DNA of 64,000 bases from a candidate division WOR-3 bacterium (lineage in GTDB: Bacteria; Hydrothermota; Tepidihabitantia; Tepidihabitantales; Tepidihabitantaceae), in NCBI GenBank assembly GCA_039801085.1, contig JBDRTY010000002.1, positions 257,339-321,338 on the forward strand. Direction: 5' to 3'. Positions 59,617 to 64,000 of the stretch are shown piece by piece. The notes beneath the pieces are model-generated. The model was not told the DNA's origin. It made no database searches and saw only the letters and a list, made by a program, of their open reading frames with translations. Every line of letters begins with the position of its first letter. Position 1 is the stretch's first letter. The translations under genes were made by a program, and so were the position numbers.

Positions 59617-60824
59617 ATTTGAGTAACTGGCTGAGTTTTGGCAGTGGAAGTGTGGAGATATTTCTTGCCGGCGTCTTCGGTTTCGTCGGTTTGATGGCGC
59701 TGCTGTATTCAATTGCCAGGATTAAGGGATTCCCCCGACAGCAGGCCGAATACTACATTTTCTTACTGGTGCTTATTGCCGCTGGGATAGCGCTGGTTTT
59801 TGCCCGGGAGCTGCTGGTGATATTTGTGCTGTGGGAGTTGGCAACCATTTCCCTATGGAGGCTGGTGTCCTATTTCCGGAATCAAGAGGCGGTTGATGCA
59901 GGTCTGTGGGCGCTGTATATCAATTTTGCCGCAGCAGCGGTGATGCTGGTTGGGCTGGTGATAATTCAGCTTGAGCTGGGCAGCTGGAGTCTGGGGGAAC
60001 TGCAGGGGCAGGAACTGCCGATGTTTCCCGCACTGCTGGTGCTGGCCGGCATCGTTGCAAAATCAGCGGCGCTGCCACTTTACATCTGGCTGCCCCGTGC
60101 CTACCGTTCTGCTCCGGCGTCGGTGTGTGCACTGCTTTCCGGGCTGGCTGAAAACATGGGTTTGGTGCTGTTTTTCAAACTGTTTGTGCAGACGGTCAAG
60201 GTTCAAGAGCAGTTTTACCTGATCAGTGCCGTGCTGGCGGTTGGTTCCGCATTAATCGCTGGCGGAGTTGCACTAACCGTGCGTACCGTCCGTGATACCC
60301 TTGCTTATTCGACAGTCAGTCAGCTGGGGTTTATACTTTTGGCACTTTCGGTTCGTGGCGATTACGGCATCACCAGTGCCCTGCTTTACATTCTGGCGCA
60401 TGCAGTAGCAAAATCCGGGCTTTTCTTTGCCGCAGGTGCGATTGAGGATGCGGCTGGGACTGGCGAACTGGAGCAATTAGGTGGCTGGTCCCGGGTTTCA
60501 CCGGCACTAGCGGGTGCTACCGGTGTTTTGACGCTTTCGATTATGGGATTGCCTCCCACTTTGGGGTTTTTTGCCAAGCTGGGTGTTGTCTTGGCAGCGG
60601 TCAGGAGTAATCTTCTTTACGGGATTGGAGCGCTGGCAGCTGCCCTGTTTACCATGCTTTATATGAGCCGGTTTTATGCCCGGATATTTCTTGGGGGTGA
60701 TGGTTCAAAACCCATTAAGATTTCCCGGATGGCGATCGGGCTGGTGATTGTTATGGCGGTTGTAAGTATCGCTGCGGGGATTTTCTGGTTTGTGCCGGTG
60801 AGATTTTTTGAGGGGGGATGGTAA
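59613..60824 (+). CDS. Antiporter-like membrane subunit 1 (NuoM/N, MrpD type)
   Basis: A 403-residue protein with about 11-14 membrane helices. Proton_antipo_M core: the Glu-bearing LLVIFVLWELATISLWRLVS, the Lys-bearing AGIVAKSAALPLYIWLPRAY, and LAYSTVSQLGFILLALSVRG with ILAHAVAKSGLFFAAGAIED. These charged residues form the ion pathway of complex I and Mrp antiporters. Its ATG overlaps the stop of the large subunit. Confidence 0.9.
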   Translation: MNLSNWLSFGSGSVEIFLAGVFGFVGLMALLYSIARIKGFPRQQAEYYIFLLVLIAAGIALVFARELLVIFVLWELATISLWRLVSYFRNQEAVDAGLWALYINFAAAAVMLVGLVIIQLELGSWSLGELQGQELPMFPALLVLAGIVAKSAALPLYIWLPRAYRSAPASVCALLSGLAENMGLVLFFKLFVQTVKVQEQFYLISAVLAVGSALIAGGVALTVRTVRDTLAYSTVSQLGFILLALSVRGDYGITSALLYILAHAVAKSGLFFAAGAIEDAAGTGELEQLGGWSRVSPALAGATGVLTLSIMGLPPTLGFFAKLGVVLAAVRSNLLYGIGALAAALFTMLYMSRFYARIFLGGDGSKPIKISRMAIGLVIVMAVVSIAAGIFWFVPVRFFEGGW

Positions 60825-62752
60825 TGCTGGCGCATCCATTTATTATGATGATCCTCGTTCCCGCTGCTGCCGGACTGCTGGGTTATCTGATTGGCAGATT
60901 GCGCAACGAGTTCAGCTTTATCGGCACAGTCGCTTCGCTTTACTATGCGATCCGGTTGTTTTTGTTATCCCGCAGTGGCGAACCGATTGAACTGACGATT
61001 ATGAAGCTCGGCAGCATTACCGCCGGTTTCCGGCTGGACCAGCTTTCCGGTTTCATTCTTCTCTTTGTCAGCATTTTTACCACGCTGATTCTATTCTACT
61101 CCTTCCGGTATATGCGCGGTCGGGAGGGCACTCGCGGTTTTTATCTTTATTCAATGCTGATCCTGGCTTTTGCAAATGGTGTCGTGCTGGCGGCAGATCT
61201 GGTGACGCTGTTTTTCTTCTGGGGCGGGTTGCTGCTTCTGCTTTATGCAATCCTGCTGATCGGACGGGGAGAGACTTATAAAACTGCACGCAAGGCACTG
61301 GTGATTGTCGGGCTTTCTGATTTTGCGATGCTTTTAGGAATAGTAATTTTGATGGTGCGGACATTTGTTCCCGGTGGCTGGATTGACCTTGCGCCCCGAG
61401 TGCCGGTGCCGCTTTATGATCCGGCGATGATTGCGGGGTTTGTGCTGATTACTACCGGGGCACTGGCGAAGGCGGGTGCGATGCCGCTCCATACCTGGAT
61501 TCCGACTGCTGCTGAGACCGCACCGGTTCCGGTGCTGGCGCTCATTCCCGCTGCACTGGATAAACTGCTGGGAATTTATCTTCTGGTCCGGCTCACCGTT
61601 TACATGTTTGACATTGCCAGCAACATGGTCCTGCGCAATGTCCTGATGGCGATTGGTGCAGGCACGATTCTATTTGCAGTAATGATGGCGCTGGTTCAGA
61701 AGCGGATGATGAAACTGCTTGCATTCCACGCCGTTTCCCAGGTGGGTTATATGGTGCTGGGAATCGGGACCGGGATTCCGGTGGGCATTGCCGGCGGATT
61801 ATTCCATATGTTCAATAACGCCATTTACAAGACCGGACTGTTTCTGGCGGGCGGGTCGGTTGAACACTGGGCAAAGACCGATGAGCTGGAAAAACTGGGT
61901 GGTGTTGCAAGACAGATGCCGATGAGCTTTATTTCATTTTTGGTGTGTGCACTGGCAATTGCAGGGGTTCCACCGCTTAACGGGTTCTTCTCGAAATGGA
62001 TGGTTTATCAGGGGGTGTTGAGCGTGGGGGGCGAGGGCAACCGGCTGTTCCCGGTTTTTCTAGTGGCAGCAATGTTTGGCAGTGTGCTAACCCTAGCATC
62101 CTTTTTGAAACTCTTGCATGCCCTGTTTCTTGGTCAGCGGCCCGCACAGCTGGAACGGGTCCGGGAGGTGCCGCTGACGATGTGGCTGCCGCCGTTTCTC
62201 TTGGCGCTTACCTGCGTGATTTTCGGGGTTTTTGCATATCAGCTGCCACTGCGCGGGCTGATCATTCCCGGTTTCAATTTTTACGAGCTGAATCTGTCCG
62301 GGGTCTGGAGTCCGGTTTCAGCAACCCTCCTGCTGCTGGCAGCGCTCGGTCTGGGAGCAGGTGTCTATCTGCTGAGTACGGCTGTCAGGCCGGTGACGGG
62401 CAGGACATTTGTCGGCGGGGAACAGATTGGTTATTCTGAGGAGAGCCGGGTTCCGGGAACGGCATTTTACTCTTCGGTGAAGCATATGCCGATTATCGGC
62501 GAGCTGCTGATCTTTGGTGAACGCGGCGCATTTGATCTCTATAACTGGCTTGTGGGTGTCTTCCGGGTGATCGGTTATGTATTTCGGGAAGGGGTGGACC
62601 GGGCACTCAGAGCACTGGTTGAGTTTATCGGCAGGCTGATTTACTACTTTGGCATTGGTCTTTCTCGGATTCACACCGGAAATCTCCCCCTTTATCTCTC
62701 GTGGGTTTTTTTGGGAGCGGTAATATTTTATCTGCTGCTGTTTTTGAGGTAA
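60824..62752 (+). CDS. Antiporter-like membrane subunit 2 (NuoL/MrpA/MbhH type)
   Basis: A 642-residue protein with 14 or more helices. The core shows FFFWGGLLLLLYAILLIGRG, TGALAKAGAMPLHTWIPTAA, KLLAFHAVSQVGYMVLGIGT and HMFNNAIYKTGLFLAGGSVE. The C-terminal part has extra helices and an amphipathic stretch (EHTGN-type ending RIHTGNLPLYLSWVF) comparable to the lateral helix of NuoL-like subunits. ATG 60824 overlaps the previous TAA by one base; an in-frame ATG at 60818 is too close to GGGGGG. Confidence 0.9.
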   Translation: MLAHPFIMMILVPAAAGLLGYLIGRLRNEFSFIGTVASLYYAIRLFLLSRSGEPIELTIMKLGSITAGFRLDQLSGFILLFVSIFTTLILFYSFRYMRGREGTRGFYLYSMLILAFANGVVLAADLVTLFFFWGGLLLLLYAILLIGRGETYKTARKALVIVGLSDFAMLLGIVILMVRTFVPGGWIDLAPRVPVPLYDPAMIAGFVLITTGALAKAGAMPLHTWIPTAAETAPVPVLALIPAALDKLLGIYLLVRLTVYMFDIASNMVLRNVLMAIGAGTILFAVMMALVQKRMMKLLAFHAVSQVGYMVLGIGTGIPVGIAGGLFHMFNNAIYKTGLFLAGGSVEHWAKTDELEKLGGVARQMPMSFISFLVCALAIAGVPPLNGFFSKWMVYQGVLSVGGEGNRLFPVFLVAAMFGSVLTLASFLKLLHALFLGQRPAQLERVREVPLTMWLPPFLLALTCVIFGVFAYQLPLRGLIIPGFNFYELNLSGVWSPVSATLLLLAALGLGAGVYLLSTAVRPVTGRTFVGGEQIGYSEESRVPGTAFYSSVKHMPIIGELLIFGERGAFDLYNWLVGVFRVIGYVFREGVDRALRALVEFIGRLIYYFGIGLSRIHTGNLPLYLSWVFLGAVIFYLLLFLR

Positions 62753-62755
62753 GTT

Positions 62756-63301
62756 ATGCTTGAACTTTATTTGCTGCTTGCGGTGATGCTGGCTGCAGCG
62801 CTGGTAGCCAGTGAGACGAGGAATCTTTTGGCGGCGGCGGTGGCGCTCGGGCTGGTCGGTTTCAGCGTGGCGATAATGTTCATTCTGGTGCAGGCGCCGG
62901 ATCTGGCGATTGTGCAGATTGTGGTTGAAACGCTGACGGTGGTGTTCTTTACTGCAGTAATTCTGCGCACGACCGATGTTGATACTACTGTTACTCAGGG
63001 GCTGAAAATGGAGACGGCGATGTTTGTTGCCGCATTTCTGGCTTTCGGCGGACTTTTTCTGTCGCTGATTATCGGTGTGCTGCAGGAGATACCGAGGTTT
63101 GGAGAACCGGTGATGCGAATTGCCCAGGAGTATGTTCAGCTGGGCTTGGAGCGGACCGGCGCGGCCAATATTGTGTCGGCAATTATTCTTGATTTCCGGG
63201 GTTATGATACCCTCGGCGAGGCAACAGTGCTGTTTACCGCGGTGGTTGGAGTTCTAACGGTAATGCGGCTAGCGAGCCGGAAAAAGCCCGGGGAGTTCTG
63301 A
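62756..63301 (+). CDS. MbhD-MbhE fused subunit (DUF4040 plus MrpA C-terminal-like)
   Basis: A 181-residue membrane protein. Residues 1-90 match MbhD/DUF4040 (APDLAIVQIVVETLTVVFFT, a very conserved Mrp/Mbh stretch). Residues 100-181 match MbhE (IVSAIILDFRGYDTLGEATVLFTAV). In Thermococcales Mbh these are two proteins; in MrpA they form the C-terminal part of one. The module belongs to the sodium-translocating half of the complex. Confidence 0.88.
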   Translation: MLELYLLLAVMLAAALVASETRNLLAAAVALGLVGFSVAIMFILVQAPDLAIVQIVVETLTVVFFTAVILRTTDVDTTVTQGLKMETAMFVAAFLAFGGLFLSLIIGVLQEIPRFGEPVMRIAQEYVQLGLERTGAANIVSAIILDFRGYDTLGEATVLFTAVVGVLTVMRLASRKKPGEF

Positions 63302-63302
63302 T

Positions 63303-63743
63303 ATGCGTGGAATGTCACTGATCGTGCAGGTAATGACCGGATTGCTTGCCGGCATCCTGCTGCTCTATGGGTGGTATGTTATTCTGCACGGACATTTGAC
63401 TCCTGGTGGTGGCTTTGCCGGCGGTGTACTGGTGGCAGCGGCATTGATCCTAGTTTCGCTGGCATTCGGGGCAGTTGAGCAGGTGGAGCGCAGGGAGTAT
63501 ATTCTGTCATCGATTTTTGAAAGTTCCGGCGGAGTGCTGTTCCTCGGGCTGGCGCTTGCCGGCTATTTTGCTGCCGACTACTTCTTCCGGAATGCCGGGC
63601 TATTTTATATCGGCAGACCGCTGGAACTGGTGAGTGGTGGAATAATACCGCTGGCGAACATTGCAATCGGGCTCAAGGTTGGTGCCGGGCTGTTTGCCAT
63701 CTTTCTGGCGCTTGGTGCCTCAAGATTTGTGATGAAGGAGTAG
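63303..63743 (+). CDS. mnhB: MnhB/MrpB-like subunit
   Basis: A 146-residue, four-helix protein. YVILHGHLTPGGGFAGGVLV is the diagnostic MnhB/MbhF motif, and GLFYIGRPLELVSGGIIPLA follows. Part of the Mrp-type cation/proton module. Begins 1 base after the MbhDE-like gene. Confidence 0.93.
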   Translation: MRGMSLIVQVMTGLLAGILLLYGWYVILHGHLTPGGGFAGGVLVAAALILVSLAFGAVEQVERREYILSSIFESSGGVLFLGLALAGYFAADYFFRNAGLFYIGRPLELVSGGIIPLANIAIGLKVGAGLFAIFLALGASRFVMKE

Positions 63744-63748
63744 CAAGG

Positions 63749-64000
63749 ATGATTCCCTATCTTGCCTGTGTGCTTCTGTTTCTCATCGGCCTGTATGTGG
63801 TTATTTCCAAACGCAACCTGATTAAGATTGTTATCGGATTCTCGCTTATTGAATATGCAGTCAATCTGTTCTTCGCCCTCGTAGGGTTCAAGAAGGGGGC
63901 ACTGGCGCCGATTATCACTCAGCCCGAGCAGGTTCGGATGGGAGTTGCCAGGAATTTTGTTGATCCGGTACCCCAGGCGCTGGTACTGACCGCAATTGTC
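63749..64000 (+). CDS. mnhC: MnhC/MrpC (NuoK-like) subunit, partial
   Basis: The frame is open from ATG 63749 to the window edge (84 codons). IPYLACVLLFLIGLYVVISK, NLIKIVIGFSLIEYAVNLFF and the MnhC hallmark DPVPQALVLTAIV identify the NuoK-like Mrp subunit C. AAGGA lies just upstream. The operon continues beyond the window, presumably with further Mrp subunits. Confidence 0.92.
   Translation, partial: MIPYLACVLLFLIGLYVVISKRNLIKIVIGFSLIEYAVNLFFALVGFKKGALAPIITQPEQVRMGVARNFVDPVPQALVLTAIV

Noticed and set aside
1-64000. CRISPR arrays, insertion sequences, integrases and attachment sites
   Set aside because: No regularly spaced repeats, transposase or integrase motifs, or flanking duplications were seen in reading the window.

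Overview
The window is about 64 kb of GC-rich DNA from a diderm (Gram-negative-type) bacterium. A TonB-dependent receptor, an OmpA-family protein, a PilQ secretin and large secreted proteins with FlgD-like or Por-like C-terminal sorting domains all point to an outer membrane. Tandem-domain ThyX, a gingipain-type peptidase, DUF1015 next to SerA and a group-4 hydrogenase with Mrp-type subunits suggest an uncultured anaerobic lineage near the FCB group, such as candidate division WOR-3. That placement is an inference from gene content. No rRNA, tRNA or CRISPR array was seen.

Layout. 1-13000: envelope and housekeeping genes (acyltransferase, murJ, a CofE-like ligase, mscL, an RRM protein, accD, an orphan ABC ATPase, an esterase, Hsp20, an FmdE-like protein), a DtxR-like regulator with a ZIP transporter, an M23 peptidase, and a TonB-dependent receptor under a cobalamin riboswitch. 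13000-20600: a secreted subtilase, RimI, a nitroreductase, an Xaa-Pro peptidase, EF-P, and a biotin-carboxylase homologue that has lost its catalytic residues. 20630-34085: a type IV pilus/pseudopilin region with five prepilins, an embedded ABC transporter and TPR-like gene, a PilM-PilN fusion, PilO, two PilP-like proteins, PilQ, PilT and PilD. PilB and PilC are absent. 34138-52618: an OmpA protein with regulatory-like domains, a DRG-type GTPase, DUF1015, SerA, an 1,823-codon C25 peptidase ORF, a MIO-family ammonia-lyase with Ala-Cys-Gly, a Mut7-C protein, tandem ThyX, and secreted proteins.

52680-64000 (running off the end) is the most striking part. It is a tightly overlapped operon combining a sulfhydrogenase-type diaphorase (HydB/HydG-like), a short molybdopterin-oxidoreductase-like protein, a four-cluster ferredoxin, a membrane-bound [NiFe] hydrogenase core (NuoH/B/C/D-like with intact NiFe cysteines), two antiporter-like ND subunits, and MbhDE, MnhB and MnhC subunits. 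The inferred role is a membrane-bound, ion-pumping hydrogenase that exchanges electrons with NAD(P)H.

Transcription signals are unusually legible. Near-consensus TTGACA/TATAAT promoters occur throughout. About a dozen place the -10 box only 5-9 bases before the start codon with no Shine-Dalgarno sequence, so their mRNAs are probably leaderless. In several of these the TTG of the -35 box lies in frame 36 bases upstream and mimics a start codon. Other genes have long leaders and good AGGAGG sites.
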